Of a stretch of 18,935 nt of DNA, positions 1 through 5,688 are shown one piece after another. Made by a program: the position numbers and the translations under genes. A model generated the notes under the pieces. It saw only the letters and a program-made list of their open reading frames with translations. It had not been told where the DNA came from and did not search any database. Each line of letters starts with the position of its first letter. The stretch's first letter is position 1. Location of the stretch: NCBI GenBank assembly GCA_900543605.1, contig UQSK01000035.1, positions 1 to 18,935 of the forward strand, given 5' to 3'. This DNA comes from an uncultured Collinsella sp. GTDB lineage: Bacteria > Actinomycetota > Coriobacteriia > Coriobacteriales > Coriobacteriaceae.

Positions 1-1
1 A

Positions 2-103
2 CGCCGGGCCGACTCGCTTCGGATCGGGCGCTACACCAACTTTCTCGACACTACCAGGCCATGGCATCAGAAGGTGATGCGATTCCGTATTGCCCCAATG
101 TAA
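2..103 (+). pseudogene. Possible 3' fragment of an amidase-family gene (tentative)
   Basis: Reading from base 2, the frame gives RRADSLRIGRYTNFLDTTRP and then stops at 101-103. The GRYTNF stretch resembles the conserved GRYTNFVN segment of amidase-signature enzymes such as allophanate hydrolase, but the resemblance ends within about ten residues. The first 50 bases are GC-rich, and composition drops sharply where the next gene's stop codon begins at 51. This would fit a host gene cut by inserted AT-rich DNA. The match is short and may be chance, and the 5' part lies outside the window. Confidence 0.2.
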
Positions 104-1262
104 AGCTCGCAATTCCGATAGCGGCTTCAATGCCTGCGGAGGTGACTAATCGGGATCGCTCGTTTTTCATCACTAAAGATATCTTGTGAAGCTCGGGCTC
201 AATTAGGTCGTTCTTCAGGTCAGCTAATGTCGAGGTGTCGATGGGCCTTTCGCTCAGGCCTTTGGACAAGGTATCCCTAAACACAAGAAACGACTCTTCG
301 TTTCTAATGCGGCAATCAAGGATGCTACGCAACGTTGCATTTTCAGCAATGGGGAGGGGGCAAGATAACCGGCGAATGGGTATGGTCTGATCTTTTCGAG
401 GATAAAGGGTGGAAGTTGCGGACTCGAGGAACTCAATCTGAGCTGGACGAGTGGTTAAATACGAGCTATTCGAAAAATAGGGATTGACGAGGGCTTGAAA
501 GCAATCGTCCAACAATGGCAGTAGGATAGTCAAGATGCCGCCTTTCTCCAGCTTGTCTCTATCCAATCGCGTTTCGCCTTGGCTTGCATAGAGCGATTCG
601 TATTCAGACGGGATTACCAGGAAATCGACATCCATCTCATCATGGGACCCATATGCATCCATTCCCTCAATCGCTACATACAGATTCCCATCTGGTGCTT
701 GTTTTAAAGTGCACGAGGTAGAGGAACAGAATTGTCGTACGAGTTCATCCCAATAACTCGATATCAATCCTTTTGCTTTTGATTCTCTTTCGATTTGTCG
801 CGCTAGGCAATCTTTGCAAAGAGGAATGTAATTGCTCGAAAATCCGAGTATTCCAGCTTTGACTATGTCTTCGACTCGCATGGTCAAATAGATCCCGAAT
901 GCAAGTTCATCGACTGAGACATAATCATCGTGCCCCATTTCGAATGCCGATTCTATAGGGCAATGAATCAGTGTTTTATCTGCATACAATGCTGAGAACT
1001 TTGCCAAATGGTAAATGTTTTGCTCTCGACAGGCATAGTCAGTGCAGGGGAATTTGCCTCCTTCAAGGGTGGAGTCAACAGAAAAATTGAACAGGGATTG
1101 ATTTTCGATTTTTTCGATTGGGATAAGGGGTGCAAGGCCCCTAATAAAGGCGTCGAACCTCCTTTGCCCCAGTTCTTCTAGGTACGCAATTATTTCGGCA
1201 AGAGAGCTGTTCTTGAATGCGGCTAGATAAGAATAAAGGTCATCGTATGCATGAGTCGCCAT
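51..1262 (-). CDS. Hypothetical protein, cysteine-rich, AT-rich gene
   Basis: I do not recognise this 403-residue protein. I start it at the ATG at 1262 because an AGGTGAG ribosome-binding sequence lies five bases upstream. A GTG at 1271 would add three residues but has no good site. Cysteines 73, 78, 101, 149 and 152 include a CKDC pair, so a zinc-binding knuckle is possible. The rest looks soluble and acidic, apart from a hydrophobic patch near the C-terminus (SAGIEAAIGIASFTLGQYGI) that ends only nine residues before the stop. The gene is much more AT-rich than the Pel operon, which suggests horizontal acquisition. The stop falls right where composition changes back to GC-rich, so the C-terminus could be truncated. 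It follows a 33-codon ORF by five bases and is probably co-transcribed with it. No function is assigned. Confidence 0.75.
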   Translation of the reverse strand: MATHAYDDLYSYLAAFKNSSLAEIIAYLEELGQRRFDAFIRGLAPLIPIEKIENQSLFNFSVDSTLEGGKFPCTDYACREQNIYHLAKFSALYADKTLIHCPIESAFEMGHDDYVSVDELAFGIYLTMRVEDIVKAGILGFSSNYIPLCKDCLARQIERESKAKGLISSYWDELVRQFCSSTSCTLKQAPDGNLYVAIEGMDAYGSHDEMDVDFLVIPSEYESLYASQGETRLDRDKLEKGGILTILLPLLDDCFQALVNPYFSNSSYLTTRPAQIEFLESATSTLYPRKDQTIPIRRLSCPLPIAENATLRSILDCRIRNEESFLVFRDTLSKGLSERPIDTSTLADLKNDLIEPELHKISLVMKNERSRLVTSAGIEAAIGIASFTLGQYGIASPSDAMAW

Positions 1263-1267
1263 TTCGC

Positions 1268-1369
1268 TCACCTACACTTTCGGAAAGAGTTTTGCGTCGT
1301 TATTTCCGAGGCGTCGTTGGGCTCGCAATCGACTCTAGTGTGCAGCTGCTTCTCGACGTACTCCCTCAT
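1268..1369 (-). CDS. Small ORF (33 aa), possible leader peptide or small protein
   Basis: A short open frame beginning MREYVEKQLHTR and ending SFRKCR. Its ATG is preceded by a perfect GGAGG (1376-1380) with six-base spacing, the strongest ribosome binding site in this part of the window. Its TGA lies five bases before the ATG of the 403-residue protein, and the downstream gene's AGGTGAG site overlaps its last codons, an arrangement typical of translational coupling. It could be a leader peptide or the first gene of a two-gene unit. The peptide resembles nothing I know. The evidence is the ribosome binding site and the coupling only, and the length is short enough for chance. Confidence 0.4.
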   Translation of the reverse strand: MREYVEKQLHTRVDCEPNDASEITTQNSFRKCR

Positions 1370-1382
1370 GTTCTGCCTCCAC

Positions 1383-1445
1383 ATGTAACTAATTGATTTG
1401 CTATGTGCCATTATGAATGGTATATAGCAAATCAATTAGTTACAT
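1383..1445. repeat. 63-base near-perfect hairpin
   Basis: Arms at 1383-1404 and 1424-1445 are perfect 22-base inverted repeats. The bases between them continue the pairing (CCATT-ATG-AATGG plus two G.U-compatible pairs), giving a 30-pair stem with a three-base loop. The stem is AT-rich and lacks a GC-rich core plus U-tract, so it is not a typical terminator. On the minus strand it ends three bases before the GGAGG of the 33-codon ORF. It could act as an operator for a dimeric regulator, as an RNA structure controlling that ORF, or as a small palindromic insertion. A CATAAT -10-like hexamer lies near the loop on the minus strand. Confidence 0.85.
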
Positions 1446-1535
1446 TTAATGGAGCATTGCGAGCGTGGCGCGCGCAAAGAAGAGTCGTTGTATGGAGGCT
1501 TCCGGCAACGGCCTTTTGTACGTCCGTGACTGTTG

Positions 1536-1756
1536 GGTGCTATCGCGGATGACGTCATTGTTGCCTGCACTCTCGATCCAAGGATGTAATTACGGAAGTG
1601 CGGGGAAAATCGAGAACCTTCGAGCACAACGCGATTTTTAGCACCAAAACCGCAGTTCGCGGAAGCGAAAACTGGGGCCTGGTTAGCATTTCTTCGATTT
1701 TCCCCGCACTTCCGAATTTGACCCCTTGCCGCACCTTGATCACGTCTTCAAGTGGC
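1536..1756. repeat. Palindromic interspersed repeat, copy 1
   Basis: This stretch matches 3717-3917 plus 5432-5453 over its whole length with scattered substitutions. Its core is a perfect 21-base inverted repeat (1593-1613 and 1694-1714, containing GAAGTGCGGGGAAAA and its complement) enclosing a 122-base unit with smaller internal stems. Weaker similarity reaches back to about 1480. The frame bears no stable coding sequence, and the differences between copies do not favour synonymous sites. It behaves like a MITE or an intergenic palindromic family, but no transposase ends are defined. Confidence 0.75.
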
Positions 1757-1960
1757 TGGTTCATCGCTAATGGAGTTTTCTGCGGTGCTTGAATTGCGGT
1801 GTTGTGATTAGGGCAAAAGGCTCTTGGCTCCGGGGAGGCTCATCGCACGAAAATTCAAGTTGCTGCTGAAGTAGGGCTTGCTTCGGCAGCGCTAACAATA
1901 AGGGCGGCTCTGCTAGTCTCGGGAGACCGCGGCATTCGGCGGGCCTGCCGAATGCCGCGA

Positions 1961-1986
1961 TCAGTAGCGGTCAGTAGCGGTCAGTA
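1961..1986. repeat. 10-bp tandem repeat (TCAGTAGCGG)
   Basis: TCAGTAGCGG occurs twice in direct succession, followed by a partial third unit TCAGTA. It starts directly after the 13-pair hairpin at 1928-1959. The CAGTAG word recurs in the 22-bp tandem repeat 60 bases further on. Confidence 0.8.
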
Positions 1987-2038
1987 TATTCTTCGGAGCC
2001 GTTTCTCTGGGCTTCGGCGGACTTGCCAACTCGCGCTT

Positions 2039-2093
2039 GGGCACTACTCAGTAGATTACTCAGCAGTGCCCAGTAGATTACTCAGTAGTGCCC
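2039..2093. repeat. 22-bp tandem repeat inside an inverted repeat
   Basis: Two adjacent 22-base units (2049-2070 and 2071-2092) differ at one base. Each carries CAGTAGATTACTCAG followed by AGTGCC. The block is also bounded by a perfect 10-base inverted repeat (2039-2048 and 2084-2093, GGGCACTACT), so it can fold as a hairpin. It is too short and too variable in form to be a CRISPR array. Confidence 0.8.
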
Positions 2094-2149
2094 AGCAGGG
2101 GGAGGGCAGCAAACGCAATGGGCCTGTTTCCCGGCTAGGACCTGCAGCC

Positions 2150-3532
2150 TCAAACTTCGCTTGGCATCCTGTAGAACTGGTGCGGGTCTTTCGGGCTTTT
2201 CCCTACCCATTCCAACAGGCCTCGCCCGGCAAGGTCTTTCAGAGTCTTCGAGGCCGTTTTCCTACCGACATTGGACTCCCGCGCGAGGTCGGAGGTCGTG
2301 ATTTTCCCCTGAGCGGCGGCAATTGCCATCGCTGCTCGTTCGCGCTCGCTGAGGAGCGGTCGGTTGTCGGCCGCGGTTCTCCTGAAGGCCGCTTTCTGTA
2401 ACCCAGGACGCTCGAAGACGACGACGGTGCTGTTGACGGTCTGCTCGAAGCGGAACCTCACGCCGGCTGCCTCGCAGGCCTCCTTGATGCGCGGTATGCC
2501 CGTGCCGTACTGCTCGATGACGCCGGCGCGGAACAGGGTGCGCGCGATCGCGGGGTTTCGGAGGCCGAACTCGCTCGCGGTACCGTCTAGGTGCTCTTGC
2601 GGCGAGTCGCCCTCGGGGAACAGGCCCGGGCTCACGATCTGGACGGTGTCCATGAACACGTTGACCTCGACGGCGGTGCCGGTGGTGTAGTCGCGGTGGC
2701 ACAGCGCGTTGGCAACCGCCTCGCGGATGGCCTCGGCCGGGATCTCGGGGATCTCCTTGCGGTACATGCCCGTCTCGCCGATGACGAACTCGCGCCTGAT
2801 GTTCGACGTCACGAAGTACTCGGCGAAGTCGAGCAGCTTGAGCATGGTGCCGCACTCGCGGCGCAGGTCGAGGATCTTGGCCTTGGTGTTGCCGCCCAGA
2901 AGCCCCAGCTTCATCCTGGGGTAGGTGTCGGATCCCTCGCAGAACAGCTCCACCGCGGCGTTTCTTAGGCTGCCGTCGGGCGCGACGAGGTCGAGCCTTG
3001 CCAAGGTGTCCTCCACGCCGGCGAACCCGCCGCCCACGCGTCCGGCCCTGCCGCCGCGCGCGACGAAGTCACGCACCGCCTGCTCGTCGGCGTCGGAGAC
3101 GGGCCTGCCGGACGGCAGCGAGTCCCACGGGCTACGGGCGCGCTCACGCTTGACGACCATGGCGCTCAGCTCCGAGGCCGACAGCGCTTTGTTCGAAGTC
3201 CCCACGCGGGTGAAGTAGCGTCCGTCGGCGGAGTAGGGGGCGTCGGCACCTGAGAAGGCAATTTTGATGTATCGCAGCCCATCATCGGCGTCGAGGCACT
3301 CGACCGTCGGGAACACCGCGGGCTCGATCTTGTCGGACACCCACGACGTCACCTGGCGCAGCGTTGCGTCGCTGACATCCTGGCCGATGACATCGCCGTT
3401 GTCCTTCACGCCGAAGTAGAGCTCGCCGCGGCCGTGCTTGTTCAGCATGGCGCTGATGGCTTGCAGTGCTTCTTTATGCTCGCCAGTGGACTTCTTGAAC
3501 TCGACGGTCTCGCTCTCGCTGCCCAGGTTCAT
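2150..3532 (-). CDS. AlbA_2 (Schlafen-like) domain ATP-binding protein with C-terminal winged helix
   Basis: A 460-residue protein of the widespread 'RNA-binding/ATP-binding protein, AlbA_2' family. The N-terminal AlbA_2 domain (about 1-120) opens with ETVEFKKS and carries GVKDNGDVIG at 41-50. A GHKL-type ATPase region follows, with an N-box at 267-282 (EAIREAVANALCHRDY) and a glycine box at 341-349 (QYGTGIPRI). Residues about 395-444 form a winged helix-turn-helix (TTSDLARESNVGRKTASKTL). Members are thought to be transcriptional regulators or nucleic-acid-binding proteins; the exact role is unknown and some sit in defence or mobile regions. The gene is monocistronic, GC-rich like the host, and placed between the two copies of the palindromic repeat. 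Its start is the only ATG near the family's N-terminus, with a weak GGGAAAGG upstream. Confidence 0.9.
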   Translation of the reverse strand: MNLGSESETVEFKKSTGEHKEALQAISAMLNKHGRGELYFGVKDNGDVIGQDVSDATLRQVTSWVSDKIEPAVFPTVECLDADDGLRYIKIAFSGADAPYSADGRYFTRVGTSNKALSASELSAMVVKRERARSPWDSLPSGRPVSDADEQAVRDFVARGGRAGRVGGGFAGVEDTLARLDLVAPDGSLRNAAVELFCEGSDTYPRMKLGLLGGNTKAKILDLRRECGTMLKLLDFAEYFVTSNIRREFVIGETGMYRKEIPEIPAEAIREAVANALCHRDYTTGTAVEVNVFMDTVQIVSPGLFPEGDSPQEHLDGTASEFGLRNPAIARTLFRAGVIEQYGTGIPRIKEACEAAGVRFRFEQTVNSTVVVFERPGLQKAAFRRTAADNRPLLSERERAAMAIAAAQGKITTSDLARESNVGRKTASKTLKDLAGRGLLEWVGKSPKDPHQFYRMPSEV

Positions 3533-3569
3533 CCGCGCTGCCTTTCCCGTTCGTTGCTTGTCTCGTTGG

Positions 3570-3575
3570 ATTATA
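3570..3575 (-). promoter_or_regulatory. -10 box of the AlbA_2 gene
   Basis: A perfect TATAAT on the minus strand lies 37 bases upstream of the ATG at 3532. The best -35 at 16-base spacing (TTTTCG, 3592-3597) is weak, so the promoter may need an activator. Confidence 0.5.
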
Positions 3576-3658
3576 CCGTGGTCACCATGGGCGAAAACGT
3601 GGAAGCGCGCTTGCTTGCCTCTACCATGTTCTCATGCGCCTTAATGCCCTTTGTGAAG

Positions 3659-3696
3659 AATCGTCCCATTGGGAAACGGGTCCCTATGGAACGATT
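3659..3696. repeat. Hairpin upstream of repeat copy 2
   Basis: Arms at 3659-3673 and 3682-3696 pair at 13 of 15 positions around an eight-base loop, and the second arm is followed by TT. Part of it (GAAGA.TCGT and TTTTG) is shared with copy 1 near 1480-1520, so the repeat family may begin here rather than at 3717. Confidence 0.5.
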
Positions 3697-3716
3697 TTGG
3701 TATCAGGCATAGGGGG

Positions 3717-3917
3717 GCGCTATCGTGGATGTCGTCACCATTGCCTGCGCCCTCGATCCAGAGATGTAATTACAGAAGTGCGGGGAAAAATCGAAAACCT
3801 TCGAGCACAACGCGGTTTTTTTGTATCAAAACCGCAGGTCGCGGAAGCCTAAAACGGGGGTCTGGTCAGCATTCCTTTGGTTTTCCCCGCACTTCCGAAT
3901 TTGGCCTCTCGCCACAT
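3717..3917. repeat. Palindromic interspersed repeat, copy 2 (interrupted by the IS)
   Basis: Second copy of the family at 1536-1756. The inverted repeats are GAAGTGCGGGGAAAA at 3775-3789 and its exact complement at 3881-3895. Inside is a clean GCGGTTTT/AAAACCGC stem that is mismatched in copy 1. The copy is cut at 3917 by the insertion sequence. If the IS and one copy of its 8-base target duplication are removed, the alignment to copy 1 continues without a gap through 5432-5453. Confidence 0.75.
3910..3917. repeat. Target site duplication, left copy (CGCCACAT)
   Basis: CGCCACAT is present immediately outside both ends of the IS (here and at 5424-5431). Eight bases is the usual duplication length for the IS256 family. 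Confidence 0.85.
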
Positions 3918-3940
3918 GGTAGCGCGCAGAGATGTGGTGT

Positions 3941-3966
3941 AAGAGGCGGGGCATGCCCCGCCTCTT
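3941..3966. terminator. Perfect GC-rich palindrome just inside the IS left end
   Basis: A perfect 26-base palindrome (AAGAGGCGGGG, CATG, then the complement) overlaps the end of the left inverted repeat and is followed on the plus strand by CCCTTTCTT. It would form an 11-pair stem in RNA. A plausible role is to stop or fold transcripts entering from outside, which keeps transposase expression low. Terminator activity is inferred only. Confidence 0.45.
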
Positions 3967-4028
3967 CCCTTTCTTGAAAGGGAGGGGACACCGCCTAGAA
4001 TTCGTCGTTGGAGTAATGAAGGTGACGA

Positions 4029-5363
4029 ATGGAAGGAAAGGCGATGCCCCAAGAAGAGAGTGTACTGCGCCTCGGCCGCGACGAGGCCCTCGAGGCGGCG
4101 AGGCTTTGGCAGGAGTGCGGCGACGCGCGCGAGTTCGCGTGCAGGGTGCTGGGCGGCGTGATGAACGCGCTGATGGACTCCGAGGCCCAGCAGATGTGCG
4201 GCGCGGGCCGTAACGAGCGCAGCGACGGCAGGGAGAACAGCCGCAACGGCTACCGCCCCAGGTCGCTCAAGACCGCCGTGGGCGACGTGGAGCTCGAGAT
4301 ACCCAAGCTCAGGCACGGCACCTACTACCCCGAGGGCATGCTCGCGCGATGGTCGCGCGTCGACGCCTCGGTGGCCGCCATCGTGCAGGAGATGTACGTG
4401 TGCGGCGTGTCCACCCGCAAGGTCGAGCGCGTGGCGTCCAGGCTGGGCATATCCTCGCTGTCGAGCTCGGAGGTCTCGAGCCTCTGCTCCGACCTCGACG
4501 CCGAGGTGGCGGAGTTCCGCCGCCGCGACCTGTCGGGCACGCCGTGCTGCTACCTGTGGCTCGACGCCACCTACATGAGCTGCAGGGTCGGCTCGTCGGT
4601 CGTCTCGCAGGGCGTCGTGACCGCGATCGGGCTGGGCGCCGACGGGCGCAAGCACTTCCTGGGCTGCGACGTGGTCGACACCGAGAGCGAGGACTCCTGG
4701 GCGGCGTTCCTCGGCGGCCTGCGCGAGCGCGGGCTGGCCGGCGTCCGCCTCGTGGTCTCCGACAGCCACGCCGGGCTCGTGGCCGCAGTCTCGCGCCTGT
4801 TCCAGGGCTGCGCCTGGCAGCGCTGCGTGACGCACCTGCAGCGCAACCTCCAGAGCGCCTGCTCGGGCAGGCCCGAGGACTCCAAGGCGGCCGTCAGGGA
4901 CCTCGTGCGCGCCGCGGTCTACCAGGACGACCCCGACCTCGCGCGCTGCGTGTGGGCCGAGGCGGCGCCCTGGGTGGCGTCGGTGTCCGCCAGGGCAGGC
5001 GAGGTCTTCGAGCGGGCCGAGGACTCCGCGCTGGCGTTCACGGCCTTCCCCAGGGCGCACTGGGCCAAGCTCCGCACCAACAACGTCCAGGAGCGCGCCA
5101 ACCGCGAGATCAAGCGCCGCTACAGGGTCGTGCAGTCCTTCCCCTCGAGGGAGTCGATGCTGCGCCTGACGTGCGCGAGCCTCATGGAGACCGAGGGGCA
5201 GTGGTCCCAGCAGCGCGTGTTCTCCGAGGCCTCGGCCGCCGAGGGCTTCGCCGGGCCCGCGGACAGGCCTGCCCCGACAGAGGGGAGGCGCCGCGCGCTC
5301 GGGCGGCGCGCCGGGGAGATAGTGGACGAGATAGTCGAGAGGCACGGTCTCAAGAAGGAGTAA
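4029..5363 (+). CDS. IS256-family (Mutator-type) transposase
   Basis: A 444-residue DDE transposase that moves the surrounding IS. Catalytic residues are visible as D179 in LDATYM, D245 in SDSHAGL and E355 in NNVQERANREIKRR. An insertion of about 110 residues separates the second D from the E, as is typical of the family. The conserved CAWQRCVTHLQRN segment precedes it. The N-terminal DNA-binding half includes the NGYRPRSLKTAVG segment. The start could be ATG 4029 (AAGGTGA upstream) or ATG 4044 (AAGGAAAGG upstream); both sites look usable. Length is slightly above the usual 390-420 because of an arginine-rich C-terminal tail. The gene has no frameshift or stop, so it is probably functional. 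Confidence 0.95.
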   Translation: MEGKAMPQEESVLRLGRDEALEAARLWQECGDAREFACRVLGGVMNALMDSEAQQMCGAGRNERSDGRENSRNGYRPRSLKTAVGDVELEIPKLRHGTYYPEGMLARWSRVDASVAAIVQEMYVCGVSTRKVERVASRLGISSLSSSEVSSLCSDLDAEVAEFRRRDLSGTPCCYLWLDATYMSCRVGSSVVSQGVVTAIGLGADGRKHFLGCDVVDTESEDSWAAFLGGLRERGLAGVRLVVSDSHAGLVAAVSRLFQGCAWQRCVTHLQRNLQSACSGRPEDSKAAVRDLVRAAVYQDDPDLARCVWAEAAPWVASVSARAGEVFERAEDSALAFTAFPRAHWAKLRTNNVQERANREIKRRYRVVQSFPSRESMLRLTCASLMETEGQWSQQRVFSEASAAEGFAGPADRPAPTEGRRRALGRRAGEIVDEIVERHGLKKE

Positions 5364-5423
5364 CATCGGGACTTGCAGCGACGGACCTCAGGACGCTCTT
5401 ACACCACGTCTGCGCGCGCGACC

Positions 5424-5431
5424 CGCCACAT
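5424..5431. repeat. Target site duplication, right copy (CGCCACAT)
   Basis: Right-hand copy of the 8-base duplication, adjoining the right inverted repeat. The interrupted palindromic repeat resumes at the next base. Confidence 0.85.
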
Positions 5432-5688
5432 CCCGATTACGTCTTAAAGTGGCGCAAAAAGCCGTGTGCTCTGCTTGATTTTGCTCAGGAATTATGCCTG
5501 AGGGGTAGTGGATTCGCCTTTCTCCGCCGTGCAGCGGCACGTGTAGGGCTCTCTGGCTCAGGCGCGAGTCGCTTCCCGTCTGAAAAAGTTCTTAAAACAG
5601 CTTTAAAGTTGCCTTTGGCCTACATTGACAGCGTACAATACGCATGTTTACCATGGCAAAAGCTAAATTTGGGGAGGGGGAGCGCACG
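5432..5688. promoter_or_regulatory. Upstream region of the Pel operon
   Basis: The first 22 bases finish repeat copy 2. A small hairpin (CTCAGG 5484-5489 / CCTGAG 5497-5502) follows. Promoter candidates are TACAAT at 5634-5639 as a -10, with a weak TTGCCT 19 bases upstream, or a perfect TTGACA at 5625-5630 with TACCAT at 5649-5654 (18-base spacing). The second would start transcription just upstream of the GTG at 5689. I see no cyclic-di-GMP riboswitch. With the IS 265 bases upstream, any regulator site further upstream has been displaced. Confidence 0.4.

Larger units (their letters stand above)
1757..2149. other. Intergenic stretch with hairpins, no gene seen
   Basis: No credible gene is visible. 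Hairpin arms lie at 1862-1871/1881-1890 (9 of 10 pairs) and 1928-1940/1947-1959 (13 perfect pairs, six-base loop). Neither is followed by a run of T on either strand, so I do not call them terminators, although the second lies downstream of the minus-strand gene that ends at 2150. Two short tandem repeats lie in the second half and are listed separately. Confidence 0.6.
3918..5423 (+). mobile_element. IS256-family insertion sequence, complete
   Basis: A 1506-base element with terminal inverted repeats of 28 bases (3918-3945 and 5396-5423). Both start GGT and end GTGGTGTAAGAG, with 24 of 28 positions identical. It is flanked by an 8-bp duplication and encodes one intact Mutator-type transposase. 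Size, ends, duplication and transposase all agree with IS256. The intact gene and clean duplication suggest a recent, potentially active insertion. Its right end is 265 bases upstream of the pelD-like start codon. Confidence 0.92.

Noticed and set aside
1536..1588. Apparent conserved peptide ending ACxLDPxM before a stop, shared by both repeat copies
   Set aside because: Differences between copies change the amino acid nearly every time and in-frame stops lie just upstream, so this is shared repeat DNA and not coding sequence.
2039..2093. CRISPR array
   Set aside because: The units are adjacent with no unique spacers, only two full copies exist and no cas gene is present.
3849..5366. 505-residue open frame on the minus strand
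   Set aside because: It is the antisense of the transposase gene, is low in complexity (Arg, Ala, Gly, His, Leu) and has no family resemblance; long shadow frames are expected in GC-rich DNA.
5432..5640. Cyclic-di-GMP riboswitch controlling pelD
   Set aside because: I looked for the conserved core of class I and II riboswitches and saw neither; only a six-pair hairpin is present.
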